NCBI RefSeq assembly: GCF_007558825.1
Contig: NZ_VLTK01000002.1
Location: 1 to 64,000 of the forward strand
DNA length: 64,000 bases
Reading direction: 5' to 3'
Source of the DNA: Brevibacterium aurantiacum
GTDB taxonomy: Bacteria > Actinomycetota > Actinomycetes > Actinomycetales > Brevibacteriaceae
In this document: piece after piece, positions 1 through 8,957 of the stretch
How the letters are laid out: each line of letters begins with the position of its first letter
How positions within the stretch are numbered: position 1 is the first letter of the stretch
Notes under the pieces: model-generated
Database searches by the model: none
Told to the model about the DNA's origin: nothing
The model's input: only the letters and a program-made list of their open reading frames with translations
Translations under genes and position numbers: made by a program

Positions 1-85
1 TGCCGTGGTGTGGGGTTTGTTGGGGGTTGTCTCGTGTGTTGTGGGGTGGCCCCCTTTTTTTGTTTTCGTGTTCGTGGTGTGGGGT
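1..85. other. G/T-rich, adenine-free edge segment
   Basis: The first 85 bases contain no A on the + strand and consist mostly of G and T. No convincing coding frame is visible. It lies 3' of the leftward acetyltransferase gene and may be the 3' flank of a gene outside the window. Confidence 0.5.
43..61 (+). terminator. Possible small terminator hairpin
   Basis: GGGG (43-46), a TGG loop and CCCC (50-53) are followed by a run of seven T (55-61). The stem is only four base pairs, so a rightward intrinsic terminator for a gene left of the window is possible but weak. Confidence 0.3.
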
Positions 86-90
86 AGTGC

Positions 91-741
91 TCAAGTGTCG
101 AGTCCCAGGAAACGACGAACCACCTCGGCGCCGGCGACCGCCACTGGATCCGGCCCCCGTACGATGTCCGAGGCTGCCAGAATCACGTGGTGTTCGGGGT
201 GAGCGAGCCCGTCCTGTGCGATGGTGGTCTTGACCCCGTTGGGGGAGTACCCGAGCTTCTCTGAGACTCTGCGGCTCGCATCGTTTCCCTCGAAATATTC
301 GGAATGAAAAGCGGTGGCATCGAAATGATCGGCAAACGCCGTAACGACAGCCCTTCGCATCTGAGTGCCGTAGCCGTTGCCCTGCTCGTGCAGGGCAAGC
401 CACGATCCTGTCGAGACTGACTGGGTGCGGACGAAGTCTTTTGCACTTACTCCCTGTACACCGACAACTCGACCGTCGATCCTGGCGGTGAACTCAATCG
501 TCCAGTCATCGACTCGGAAGTTCGCTCGTGTGTTCCATTGATATTGTGCGATTGACCGTGCTATTTCTTCACGAGAACCCGAATCCCAATTGATGAGAAA
601 GGCTGCTATGCCGTGCCTGCGTACACCGCCGTCGGCGATGACGGCTAACTCCGGATAGTCGGACTCGCGCACCGGTGACAATTCCATAGCGCCGCACGTG
701 ATTCTCAGGGCAAAAGGCGGCCAGACATCTTCTAATTCCAT
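91..741 (-). CDS. GNAT family N-acetyltransferase
   Basis: This 216-residue protein has the layout of a GCN5-related acetyltransferase, which would transfer acetyl from acetyl-CoA to an unknown amine. The central part holds a strand reading RVVGVQGVSAKDF, and the acetyl-CoA loop region shows QGNGYGTQMRRAV, a version of the Q/R-x-x-G-x-G/A motif. It is followed by the usual C-terminal half with EGNDASRRVSEKLGY. The start at 741 is chosen because a TAGACT -10 box (748-753) ends six bases before the ATG and there is no ribosome binding site, which suggests a leaderless transcript. An internal ATG at 687 is the alternative and would begin at the usual GNAT beta1 strand. The second codon pair carries a rare TTA leucine codon. 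The substrate cannot be told from sequence. Confidence 0.85.
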   Translation of the reverse strand: MELEDVWPPFALRITCGAMELSPVRESDYPELAVIADGGVRRHGIAAFLINWDSGSREEIARSIAQYQWNTRANFRVDDWTIEFTARIDGRVVGVQGVSAKDFVRTQSVSTGSWLALHEQGNGYGTQMRRAVVTAFADHFDATAFHSEYFEGNDASRRVSEKLGYSPNGVKTTIAQDGLAHPEHHVILAASDIVRGPDPVAVAGAEVVRRFLGLDT

Positions 742-745
742 ATGT

Positions 746-759
746 CGAGTCTAAACTCG
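746..759 (-). promoter_or_regulatory. -10 box TAGACT inside an inverted repeat
   Basis: On the minus strand TAGACT (748-753) ends six bases before the acetyltransferase ATG. It lies within the inverted repeat CGAGT-ctaa-ACTCG (746-759), which could also serve as a protein-binding site. Confidence 0.45.
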
Positions 760-872
760 TAATGGTTTCGGCAACGCGAATTTCCGAAACTCGCACTATA
801 TCAAATGTGCGCGACGACACTGTAGTGTCCATTATTCGGGCGTATCAGCTCATGTTATGCGGCTCACGGTAG

Positions 873-2228
<1,356 letters not shown>

Positions 2229-2274
2229 CCTCAGCGACAAGGCGCAGACAGCGTCCGGCAGCAAGCAGCGCACC

Positions 2275-2332
2275 GCGGCCCTCCGACTCTCAGACAGCTT
2301 CGCCCGAAGCCATCAAGAGTTCGGAGGGCCGC
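2275..2332. terminator. Bidirectional terminator between gdhA and flavin reductase
   Basis: GCGGCCCTCCGA (2275-2286) pairs perfectly with TCGGAGGGCCGC (2321-2332). A second small hairpin, GCTTCG/CGAAGC, sits in the loop. It separates two convergent genes and can serve both. Confidence 0.7.
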
Positions 2333-2356
2333 TGTCGTTGTCCTAGGTAGCTTGGG

Positions 2357-2872
2357 TCAGCGGGGCCCGATCGATCCGTAGGCCTTGCGCCACCTCAGCA
2401 GCGGTTTGTCCTTGCTGCTGTTCGCGCCGGCTCCCAAAGATACGACCTCCCCGACGACGAGGCTGTGTGTTGCCACTTCGAGGACCTCCGTGGTCCGCAG
2501 CTCGAACCACGCGATCGCATTCGTGAGCACAGGCTGACCCGAATGGGGTGCGGGAAATGTATCGATGCCTTTGAGCGAACCGTAGAGAGGCTGTCCTGAC
2601 GCGCCCAGGCGTTCGGAGATGTCTCGCTGTGATGAGTTGAGCAAGGAGATGGCGTAATGTTCACTTGTCTCCAGCGTCTCCATCATGCGGGACCCGCCAT
2701 AGATGCTGACTGCCATCGTCGGCGGATCATAGGACACGTCGAGGAACGAGTCGACGGTGATCGCGTGCAGGGCATTGCCGCGTTTGGCGGAGATCACAGC
2801 CACTGCGGCGGCAATATCGTCGCTGAGTTCGCGATAGCGTTCTGTGAGAGAATCCTCGTGAGTTCTGTCCAT
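2357..2872 (-). CDS. Flavin reductase family protein
   Basis: About 171 residues with the split-barrel flavin-binding fold of flavin reductases. Typical segments are AVAVISAKRGNALHAITVDSF near the N-terminus, where the family has a conserved T-V-x-S-F/D-P pattern, then SYDPPTMAVSI, the region ETSEHYAISLLNSSQ that matches the usual F-x-V-N-x-L pattern, and a late VGEVVSLG strand. Such enzymes reduce FMN or FAD with NAD(P)H, often for a partner monooxygenase, but no monooxygenase lies nearby. The start at 2872 is preferred over 2881 because TAGAAT (2880-2885, minus strand) ends seven bases before it, giving a leaderless promoter. The gene is divergent from the DUF3039 gene, with overlapping promoters. 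Confidence 0.88.
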   Translation of the reverse strand: MDRTHEDSLTERYRELSDDIAAAVAVISAKRGNALHAITVDSFLDVSYDPPTMAVSIYGGSRMMETLETSEHYAISLLNSSQRDISERLGASGQPLYGSLKGIDTFPAPHSGQPVLTNAIAWFELRTTEVLEVATHSLVVGEVVSLGAGANSSKDKPLLRWRKAYGSIGPR

Positions 2873-2879
2873 GGCACTC

Positions 2880-2885
2880 ATTCTA
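2880..2885 (-). promoter_or_regulatory. -10 box for flavin reductase
   Basis: TAGAAT on the minus strand ends seven bases before ATG 2872 and no Shine-Dalgarno is present. It lies six bases from the -10 box of the divergent DUF3039 gene. Confidence 0.6.
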
Positions 2886-2891
2886 GGGAAC

Positions 2892-2897
2892 TACAAT
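2892..2897 (+). promoter_or_regulatory. -10 box for DUF3039-helicase operon
   Basis: TACAAT ends six bases before ATG 2904, the spacing of a leaderless start. Its -35 region would fall on the first codons of the divergent flavin reductase gene. Confidence 0.6.
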
Positions 2898-2903
2898 GGA
2901 GCC

Positions 2904-3158
2904 ATGACCTATCCAGCATCAGGTGGTTCAGCAACAATCGAGCGTGAGCAGTCCGAACAACTTGTTGAACCCGGAGACCACGAACGTTTCAGCCACTACG
3001 CACCCAAAGACAAGATCATGGAATCCATGGTCACGGGCACACCGCTGATTGCCCTGTGCGGAAAAGTGTGGGTGCCTACGCGAGACCCCGAGCGGTTCCC
3101 CGTGTGTCCGCGTTGCAAAGAGATCTACTCCACCATGTCTGAAGGACCCAAGGAGTAA
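2904..3158 (+). CDS. DUF3039 family zinc-ribbon-like protein
   Basis: An 84-residue actinobacterial protein of the DUF3039 type, of unknown function. It has an acidic N-terminus, a conserved HERFSHYAPKDKI block, then ALCGKVWVP and VCPRCKEIY. The three cysteines (one Cys, then C-x2-C) plus nearby histidines suggest a zinc ribbon. The ATG at 2904 is used because TACAAT ends six bases upstream and GGAG lies just before it; an upstream ATG at 2871 would put the promoter inside the gene. The stop codon is followed at once by the helicase ATG, so the two are translationally coupled and probably act together. This pairing is common in actinomycetes as far as I know, but the role is not established. 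Confidence 0.85.
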   Translation: MTYPASGGSATIEREQSEQLVEPGDHERFSHYAPKDKIMESMVTGTPLIALCGKVWVPTRDPERFPVCPRCKEIYSTMSEGPKE

Positions 3159-4940
3159 ATGGCCGCGGAACGTCTCCCAGGGACATCCGCCGCCGAACAA
3201 CTGCCACCGGCCTTTCCCGAGCGTGCTGCTTGGGGAACGGCCGGAAAGTTGCGCGCCTGGCAGGCTGAAGCCCTGGAACAGTACTTTCGGGATCAGCCGA
3301 AGGATTTTCTCGCGGTTGCGACACCGGGCGCAGGCAAGACGACATTCGCTCTGCGAGTCGCCGCCGAGCTGTTGGCTCAGCGCGTCGTCAACAGGGTCAC
3401 CGTCGTCGCACCCACAGAACACCTCAAGGTGCAGTGGGCTGATTCCGCCTCCCGCGTCGGCATCAAACTCGACCCGCACTTCAAGAACGCCCAGGGCAAG
3501 CATGCCCCCGGCTATCACGGTGTGGCCATCACCTACGCGCAGGTGGCCGCAAAACCGGTGCTGCACCACAACCGCACTGCGGCAGGCCGCACCCTCGTCA
3601 TCCTCGATGAGGTCCACCACGGAGGCGACGCACTGTCATGGGGCGATGCAGTACGGGAGGCGTTCGGCCCCGCTGTGCGCAGGCTTTCCCTGACCGGCAC
3701 CCCTTTCCGATCGGATACGTCACCGATCCCATTCGTCACCTATGCTCCGGACGAGAACGGCATCCGCACCTCGGTGGCCGATTATTCCTACGGCTATGGG
3801 CGCGCGCTCAAGGACTCCGTCGTTCGTCCCGTCCTGTTCCTCGCCTATGCCGGTGCCATGTCCTGGCGGACCCGGGCCGGTGATGAGATGTCCCACGTGC
3901 TCGGCGAAGAGACGACGAAGGACATCAACTCCCAGGCGTGGCGGACTGCTCTCGACCCCGGTGGCGACTGGATCCCAGCCGTGCTCAAAGCAGCAGACCG
4001 ACGACTGACAGAGGTCAGGCGGACCGTGCACGACGCCGGAGGCCTCGTCATCGCCACCGACCAGGACAACGCTCGAGCCTACGCCAAGGTGCTGCGCGAA
4101 CTTACGGGCGAAGCACCCACGGTCGTCCTCTCCGACGAAGCAGGAGCTTCGGCACGGATCGAGGAGTTCCAGAACTCCACCGACCGATGGATGGTCGCCG
4201 TCCGTATGGTCTCCGAAGGCGTAGACGTGCCGCGACTGTGCGTGGGGGTCTATGCGACCTCCTCGGCGACTCCGCTCTTCTTCGCTCAGGCCATCGGACG
4301 TTTCGTGCGTGCACGCAAACGCGGTGAGACGGCCTCTGTGTTTTTGCCCTCCGTGCCGATCCTCCTTGCCCTGGCCAACACGATGGAAGTTGAACGGGAC
4401 CACGCCCTCGACCGGCCGAAGAATGAGGACGAGAACGATGTCGTCGTCTTCGACGATCAGGCCATGGAACAGGCGAATCGTGAAGAGGGGGCCTCGGACC
4501 AGTTGGGCTCGTTTGAGGCACTGGGCGCCGAGGCGCTCTTCGACCGGGTGCTCTTCGACGGCGGCGAGTTCGGCACAGGCGGAGCGATCGGCTCCGAGGA
4601 TGAACTCGACTTCATCGGCATACCCGGACTGCTGGAACCCGACCAGGTCCACGAACTGCTGCGGACCCAACAGGCGCGTCAGGCGAAACGGAAGACGGAT
4701 GCGGCACCGCCGGCACCAGAACCCGAGATCAGCGAACTCGACCACCGGGCGATGAAAGAGGAGCGCAACCAGCTCCAGAGCCTCGTCGGTGCCTGGTCGC
4801 GCCGCACGGGAACACCACACGCGACAGTCCATGTCGAGTTGCGCAAAGCGTGCGGTGGTCCCGCAGTCGCACAGGCGACCCAGGTACAGATCCAGGCTCG
4901 GATCAAGAAACTGCAGGGCTGGTTCGTCGGCAAGAAATGA
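3159..4940 (+). CDS. DEAD/DEAH-box SF2 helicase (DUF3039-linked)
   Basis: A 593-residue superfamily 2 helicase. Motif I is TPGAGKT (residues 55-61), motif II is DEVHH (150-154), motif III is TGTPFR (179-184). The second RecA lobe has a long motif V/VI stretch around residues 350-390 with SEGVDVPRL and QAIGRFVRARK. After residue 410 an acidic, low-complexity part leads to a charged C-terminal helix region, so the tail is not a known nuclease domain. The protein probably remodels nucleic acid using ATP; RNA and DNA roles are both possible. It directly follows the DUF3039 gene with no intergenic base, and AGGAG lies four bases before its ATG. It resembles helicases of the RadD/type III restriction R-subunit sort, but no methylase is nearby, so a restriction role is unlikely. 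Confidence 0.88.
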   Translation: MAAERLPGTSAAEQLPPAFPERAAWGTAGKLRAWQAEALEQYFRDQPKDFLAVATPGAGKTTFALRVAAELLAQRVVNRVTVVAPTEHLKVQWADSASRVGIKLDPHFKNAQGKHAPGYHGVAITYAQVAAKPVLHHNRTAAGRTLVILDEVHHGGDALSWGDAVREAFGPAVRRLSLTGTPFRSDTSPIPFVTYAPDENGIRTSVADYSYGYGRALKDSVVRPVLFLAYAGAMSWRTRAGDEMSHVLGEETTKDINSQAWRTALDPGGDWIPAVLKAADRRLTEVRRTVHDAGGLVIATDQDNARAYAKVLRELTGEAPTVVLSDEAGASARIEEFQNSTDRWMVAVRMVSEGVDVPRLCVGVYATSSATPLFFAQAIGRFVRARKRGETASVFLPSVPILLALANTMEVERDHALDRPKNEDENDVVVFDDQAMEQANREEGASDQLGSFEALGAEALFDRVLFDGGEFGTGGAIGSEDELDFIGIPGLLEPDQVHELLRTQQARQAKRKTDAAPPAPEPEISELDHRAMKEERNQLQSLVGAWSRRTGTPHATVHVELRKACGGPAVAQATQVQIQARIKKLQGWFVGKK

Positions 4941-4979
4941 CGCCTGACCGACTCTCTGGGGAGATCTCAGGTCAGACAG

Positions 4980-5035
4980 GCCGACCTCAGCTCAGACGAG
5001 TGGATCTGGAGTGCGACATGCCGACCTCAGCTCAG
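4980..5035. repeat. 16-bp direct repeat
   Basis: GCCGACCTCAGCTCAG occurs at 4980-4995 and again at 5020-5035 in the gap between the convergent helicase and pncB genes. No function is evident. Confidence 0.6.
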
Positions 5036-5051
5036 CTGGGTCCGGCCCCGG

Positions 5052-6371
5052 TCATTTGGGATAGAAGACTGTGGGGATCGCCGGTTCGCCGTCCTGCATG
5101 CGACGGGCCGAACGTGGCAGCTCGGCCAAGGACTCATCATGTCGAGCGCAGGCCTTCGTGACTCCCGCGGCACCGATATAGGACTCGTCGATCTCACCGT
5201 CGACGACGAGGTCAACAGTCAACGATCGGCCATCGCCGAGATCGTCCGGCAGAGTCGGGATGCCGACGGCCTCTTCGACCGCGATCGCACCATCGATGAG
5301 GCGCAGAGCGTCCTTGTGTCCTCCGCGCGAGGGTTTGCCGATGGAATTCTTCGCCACCGAGGTCCATGCCCCCGACTCGTCGGCACGAGCCACGAGCTTG
5401 TACACGAGCCCGGCGGCCGGAGCACCCGAGCCGGTGACCACTCGAGTACCGACGCCGTAGGAATCGACGGGGGAGGCAGCGAGAGCAGCGATCGCATATT
5501 CGTCGAGGTCGCTGGTGACCGTGATCGTCGTATCATGAGCGCCGAGGCGGTCGAGGCCTGCACGGACTTCGCTGGCCTGCTCGACGAGGTCGCCCGAGTC
5601 GATGCGCACCCCGCCCAGGTTCTGCCCGGCCAGGCGCACAGCCGTGGCCAACGCCTCCTCGACGTCGTAGGTGTCCAGGAGCAGCGTCGTGTCGGTACCC
5701 AAGGATCTGAGCTGAGCGGCGAAGGCCTCCTGCTCCGAATCGTGGAGCAGAGTGAAGGAATGAGCAGACGTGCCGATCGTGCGCAGGCCGTACCTGAGTC
5801 CGGCGGCGAGATTCGACGTCGAAGCGAAACCACCGATGACGGCCGCGCGCGCAGCGGCGACCGCGGCATGTTCGTTGGTGCGGCGACCACCCATCTCCGC
5901 GCAGGGCCGATCTCCTGCAGCCTGGGCCATACGCGAGGCCGCCGAGGCGACCGCACAGTCATAGTTCATCGCCGAGAGGATGAGCGTCTCGAGGATGACC
6001 CCCTCCGCGAAGGTGGATTCGATCGTCATCAGCGGCGAACCCGGGAAGTAGATCTCGCCCTCAGCGTACCCGCGGATGCTGCCGGAGAAGGAGTAGTCGG
6101 CCAACCAGTCGATGGTCTTCGAATCGACGATCTGCTCACGGCTGAGGAACGAGAGCTCCTCGTCGCCGAAGCGGAAGTCCCGGAGCATCTCGAGGATGCG
6201 GCCAGTGCCGGCAACGACTCCGTAGCGCCGACCGGCAGGCAGGCTGCGACCGAAGACTTCGAACAGGCTTCTGCGGTGAGCGGCGCCTGATTCCAGGGCT
6301 GCCTGGACCATCGTCAATTCGTACTGATCGGTGTAGAAAGCCGTCGAACCGGACCGTGTGAGATCACTCAT
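5052..6371 (-). CDS. pncB: Nicotinate phosphoribosyltransferase
   Basis: A 439-residue enzyme that joins nicotinate and PRPP to form nicotinate mononucleotide in the NAD salvage (Preiss-Handler) pathway, in the cytoplasm. Recognisable parts are the N-terminal TDQYELTMVQAAL, the FEVFGRSLPAGRRYGV strand, GTSAHSFTLLHD with the family's catalytic-region histidine, and the phosphate-binding GVRIDSGDL. Length is typical. The gene is divergent from clpS, as in mycobacteria where pncB1 is divergent from clpS (Rv1330c/Rv1331), which supports the call. No strong ribosome binding site is seen ahead of ATG 6371, and the clpS promoter lies just beyond. Confidence 0.95.
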   Translation of the reverse strand: MSDLTRSGSTAFYTDQYELTMVQAALESGAAHRRSLFEVFGRSLPAGRRYGVVAGTGRILEMLRDFRFGDEELSFLSREQIVDSKTIDWLADYSFSGSIRGYAEGEIYFPGSPLMTIESTFAEGVILETLILSAMNYDCAVASAASRMAQAAGDRPCAEMGGRRTNEHAAVAAARAAVIGGFASTSNLAAGLRYGLRTIGTSAHSFTLLHDSEQEAFAAQLRSLGTDTTLLLDTYDVEEALATAVRLAGQNLGGVRIDSGDLVEQASEVRAGLDRLGAHDTTITVTSDLDEYAIAALAASPVDSYGVGTRVVTGSGAPAAGLVYKLVARADESGAWTSVAKNSIGKPSRGGHKDALRLIDGAIAVEEAVGIPTLPDDLGDGRSLTVDLVVDGEIDESYIGAAGVTKACARHDESLAELPRSARRMQDGEPAIPTVFYPK

Positions 6372-6411
6372 AGGCGCGATACTACGTCACGACAGCGTCA
6401 GTGTTCTGCCG

Positions 6412-6417
6412 TATGGT
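6412..6417 (+). promoter_or_regulatory. -10 box for clpS
   Basis: TATGGT ends six bases before the GTG at 6424, consistent with leaderless transcription of clpS. Confidence 0.5.
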
Positions 6418-6423
6418 GGAAAC

Positions 6424-6729
6424 GTGAGCAATCCAACGACTCCAGTTCTGGAGCCGGATGTCGACATTCGACCGGCGACAGAACAAGCAAAGCCATGGAA
6501 GACCGTCGTCTTCAACGACCCCGTCAACCTCATGAGCTACGTCAGTTACGTCTTCCAAGCCTACTTCGGATATTCGACGGAGAAGGCGCATTCGCTGATG
6601 CTTGAAGTCCATGAGAACGGTCGCTCTGTCGTTGCCACAGGCGGACGTGAAGCCATGGAGAGGGACACCCAAGCCATGCACGAGTACGGTTTGTGGGCCG
6701 CGTGCCAACCTGAAACAGGATCCGACTGA
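6424..6729 (+). CDS. clpS: ATP-dependent Clp protease adaptor ClpS
   Basis: A 101-residue adaptor that hands N-degron substrates to ClpA/ClpC-ClpP. After a flexible N-terminus it has WKTVVFNDPVNLMSYV, the typical V-x-N-D-D/P-x-x-T/N-x-x-x-x-V core, then the helix with AHSLMLEVHENGRSVV, where the conserved histidine sits, and the last segment AMHEYGLWAAC. I start at GTG 6424 because TATGGT ends six bases before it; the open frame continues upstream to 6358, but that extension would overlap the pncB start and looks unlike ClpS. It is followed within three bases by the DUF2017 gene. The clpS-DUF2017 pair is conserved in actinomycetes. Confidence 0.93.
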   Translation: MSNPTTPVLEPDVDIRPATEQAKPWKTVVFNDPVNLMSYVSYVFQAYFGYSTEKAHSLMLEVHENGRSVVATGGREAMERDTQAMHEYGLWAACQPETGSD

Positions 6730-6732
6730 CAC

Positions 6733-7308
6733 ATGGCAGCAATTGACGCTCGTGGGGACGATGTCGTCCTCAAACTCGAGGACAACGAACGATCCCTCAT
6801 GCTCACCGTATTCACCGACCTGGCAGCACTCCTGGCAGAAGACGACAATGAAGACGGCCGTCCCGATTCCGAGAACTGGGAGGCACGCCTGGGGCTAGTC
6901 GACCGGCCACGGCCACAGGACCCTGCGCTGCTGCGCCTCTTCCCCGACGTCGACCCCCTCGATGAGGAACGATCGCAGGAGTTCCGGCGCCTCACTGAGT
7001 TCGACCTCCAACAGGCGAAGGCTCATAACGTGCGCATCGTCCTCAACGGTCTGGCCAAGGGCCCCTCGATCGCTTTGAGCCATGATGAGGTTCTGGCCTG
7101 GATGAAGGGCCTCAACGACCTGCGCCTGGTCCTGGCCGTTCGCATGGGCATCGACACGGAGGAGGCTCAAGAGGAGAAATATGCTCACCGCGACGACCTT
7201 GATGAGTCCGAAGATCTGACACTGACCCTGTACGACTTCGTGACCTGGATTCAGGACCGACTCACCACTACCTTGCTCAGCGATCTGCCGGGGGACGACG
7301 ACGAATGA
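6733..7308 (+). CDS. DUF2017 family protein
   Basis: A 191-residue protein matching the actinobacterial DUF2017 family (mycobacterial Rv1332), long annotated as a possible regulator but without proven function. It is acidic and helical, with LRLFPDVDPLDEERSQEFRR-like features in the middle and a C-terminal LTLYDFVTWIQDRL helix. It contains no obvious DNA-binding helix-turn-helix. The gene starts three bases after clpS and its TGA overlaps the next ATG (ATGA), so clpS, DUF2017 and the metallo-beta-lactamase gene form a translationally coupled set. Confidence 0.88.
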   Translation: MAAIDARGDDVVLKLEDNERSLMLTVFTDLAALLAEDDNEDGRPDSENWEARLGLVDRPRPQDPALLRLFPDVDPLDEERSQEFRRLTEFDLQQAKAHNVRIVLNGLAKGPSIALSHDEVLAWMKGLNDLRLVLAVRMGIDTEEAQEEKYAHRDDLDESEDLTLTLYDFVTWIQDRLTTTLLSDLPGDDDE

Positions 7309-8126
7309 AACTCACTGCCATCGGCACGGCCGGCTCTTTCCCCGGGCCCAACGCGGCAGCCAGCTGCTATCTCATCGAAACCGAGGAGCAATCACCGACG
7401 CGCATCGTGCTCGACCTCGGTTCCGGGGCATTGAGCCCCTTGCAGCGCGCCGTCGATACGGATGGGCTGACCGCGGTCGTGCTCAGCCACCTGCACCCCG
7501 ATCACTGCATGGACATGACTGGGCTGTACGTCAAACACTGCTACGACCCGAAGTTCTTCAACGGCAACGTCTCCGACACCGGATCGATCCGCACGAGGAC
7601 GAACGTCCTCGCTCCGGCCGGCGCACAAGAACGACTGACCCGGGCCTACTACACGGACCCCGGGAAGTCCCCAGTCGCCGCCAGCGCGCATGACACTGAC
7701 CTCAGCCATGCCTTCGACTTCGCTGACCTCGACCACGGGACCAGCCATCAGGTGGGAAGCCTGCAGATCGAGTCCTTCCTCGTCGACCACCCGGTTGAGG
7801 CCTACGCCCTGCGAATCACAGACGCCAAGGGCTCGGTGATCACCTATTCCGGTGACAGCGACGAATGCGACAACCTCGTCGACGCGGCCCGTGGAGCAGA
7901 CCTGTTCCTCTGCGAAGCTGCCTTCCAGGAAGACCGCGACAGCGCTCGCGGCATCCACCTCACCGGCAAACGTGCTGGACGAGTCGCTCAGGCCGCAGAT
8001 GCCAAATCCCTCGTCCTGACTCACATTCCCTCCTGGACGGACTGCTCCATCGTCCGTGGCGAAGCCGCCCGCGAATACCGTGGGCCCATCGAACTGGCCA
8101 AACCGGGCAACAGTTGGACCGTGTGA
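7305..8126 (+). CDS. MBL-fold hydrolase, Rv1339-like putative cyclic nucleotide phosphodiesterase
   Basis: A 273-residue metallo-beta-lactamase-fold protein. Metal-binding motif HLHPDH stands at about residues 64-69, with later metal ligands likely in the HPVEAYALRI region, YSGDSDEC and the final LVLTHIPSW. The N-terminus LTAIGTAGSFPGPNAA is typical of RNase Z/phosphodiesterase-like members. Gene order (clpS, DUF2017 before it; rph, rdgB after) equals the position of mycobacterial Rv1339, which is reported to be an atypical class II cAMP phosphodiesterase. A role in cyclic nucleotide turnover is therefore my inference; an RNase Z-like activity is the alternative. Translation is coupled to DUF2017 through ATGA. 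Confidence 0.85.
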   Translation: MKLTAIGTAGSFPGPNAAASCYLIETEEQSPTRIVLDLGSGALSPLQRAVDTDGLTAVVLSHLHPDHCMDMTGLYVKHCYDPKFFNGNVSDTGSIRTRTNVLAPAGAQERLTRAYYTDPGKSPVAASAHDTDLSHAFDFADLDHGTSHQVGSLQIESFLVDHPVEAYALRITDAKGSVITYSGDSDECDNLVDAARGADLFLCEAAFQEDRDSARGIHLTGKRAGRVAQAADAKSLVLTHIPSWTDCSIVRGEAAREYRGPIELAKPGNSWTV

Positions 8127-8234
8127 CACATCGCGGCGATCTACGCCGACGGGTCCGCTGAAAGACCAGCCTGAATTCCCACAGACCAGACCAGATCAGC
8201 AAAGATCAGCACCGACTATCGAAAGAGGCACACA

Positions 8235-8957
8235 GTGCGCGCAGACGGACGAACCGCCGATGAACTCCGCGAAGTGACCATCACCCGAAATTGGATCAAC
8301 ACCGCCGAAGGATCCGCCCTCGTGGAATTCGGCAATACCCGCGTTCTGGTTGCGGCTTCGCTGACCGCGGGCGTGCCGCGTTGGCTCAAGGGGCAGGGTC
8401 GAGGCTGGGTCACAGCCGAATACGCGATGCTGCCGCGCGCCACGGATTCGCGCAACACCCGTGAATCCGTCAAAGGCAAACTCGGCGGACGCACACATGA
8501 GATCTCCCGCCTCATCGGCCGGAGCCTGCGAGCTGTCATCGACCTCGAGAAGCTCGGTGAGAACACCCTCGTCCTCGACTGCGACGTCCTCCAGGCCGAC
8601 GGCGGCACTCGAACTGCATCGATCACGGGCGCCTACGTGGCACTGGCCGACGCGATCGACAAGGGGCGTTCAACGGGCATCATCCCGGCCGCGAACAACC
8701 CGATCAAGGATTCGATCGCCGCGATCAGCGTCGGCATCATCGACGGTGAGCCCGTCCTCGATCTGCCCTACGTCGAAGACTCGCGTGCCGATACCGATAT
8801 GAACGTCGTCATGACCGGCAGCGGACAGTTCGTCGAGGTCCAGGGCACCGCCGAAGGTACCCCCTTCGACCGTGAGGAACTGGGCCGCCTGCTCGATCTC
8901 GCAGCCAAGGGCTGCACCGACCTCACCCGCATCCAGACCGAGGTACTGGGCAAATGA
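8235..8957 (+). CDS. rph: Ribonuclease PH
   Basis: A 240-residue phosphorolytic 3'-5' exoribonuclease that trims the 3' ends of tRNA precursors. It begins with [13 protein letters not shown], the classic RPH start, followed by [25 protein letters not shown] with the active-site region, and [19 protein letters not shown], which holds the phosphate and metal-binding aspartates. Length is standard. The GTG start is supported by AAAGAGG six bases upstream. A 108-base gap separates it from the preceding gene, and its stop overlaps the rdgB start (ATGA). Neither tRNA in this window encodes its CCA end, which fits a need for 3' processing before CCA addition. Confidence 0.97.
   Translation: MRADGRTADELREVTITRNWINTAEGSALVEFGNTRVLVAASLTAGVPRWLKGQGRGWVTAEYAMLPRATDSRNTRESVKGKLGGRTHEISRLIGRSLRAVIDLEKLGENTLVLDCDVLQADGGTRTASITGAYVALADAIDKGRSTGIIPAANNPIKDSIAAISVGIIDGEPVLDLPYVEDSRADTDMNVVMTGSGQFVEVQGTAEGTPFDREELGRLLDLAAKGCTDLTRIQTEVLGK

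Noticed and set aside
35..90. Coding region on the + strand at the left edge
   Set aside because: Short Val/Trp/Phe-rich frames in G/T-rich DNA without a start signal; no support.
3720..4832. 370-residue minus-strand open frame within the helicase gene
   Set aside because: Antisense shadow; composition is Gly/Asp/His-rich and the + strand frame carries helicase motifs.
3159..4940. Restriction endonuclease R subunit
   Set aside because: The helicase core is similar in kind, but no nuclease domain and no methylase or specificity gene lies near.
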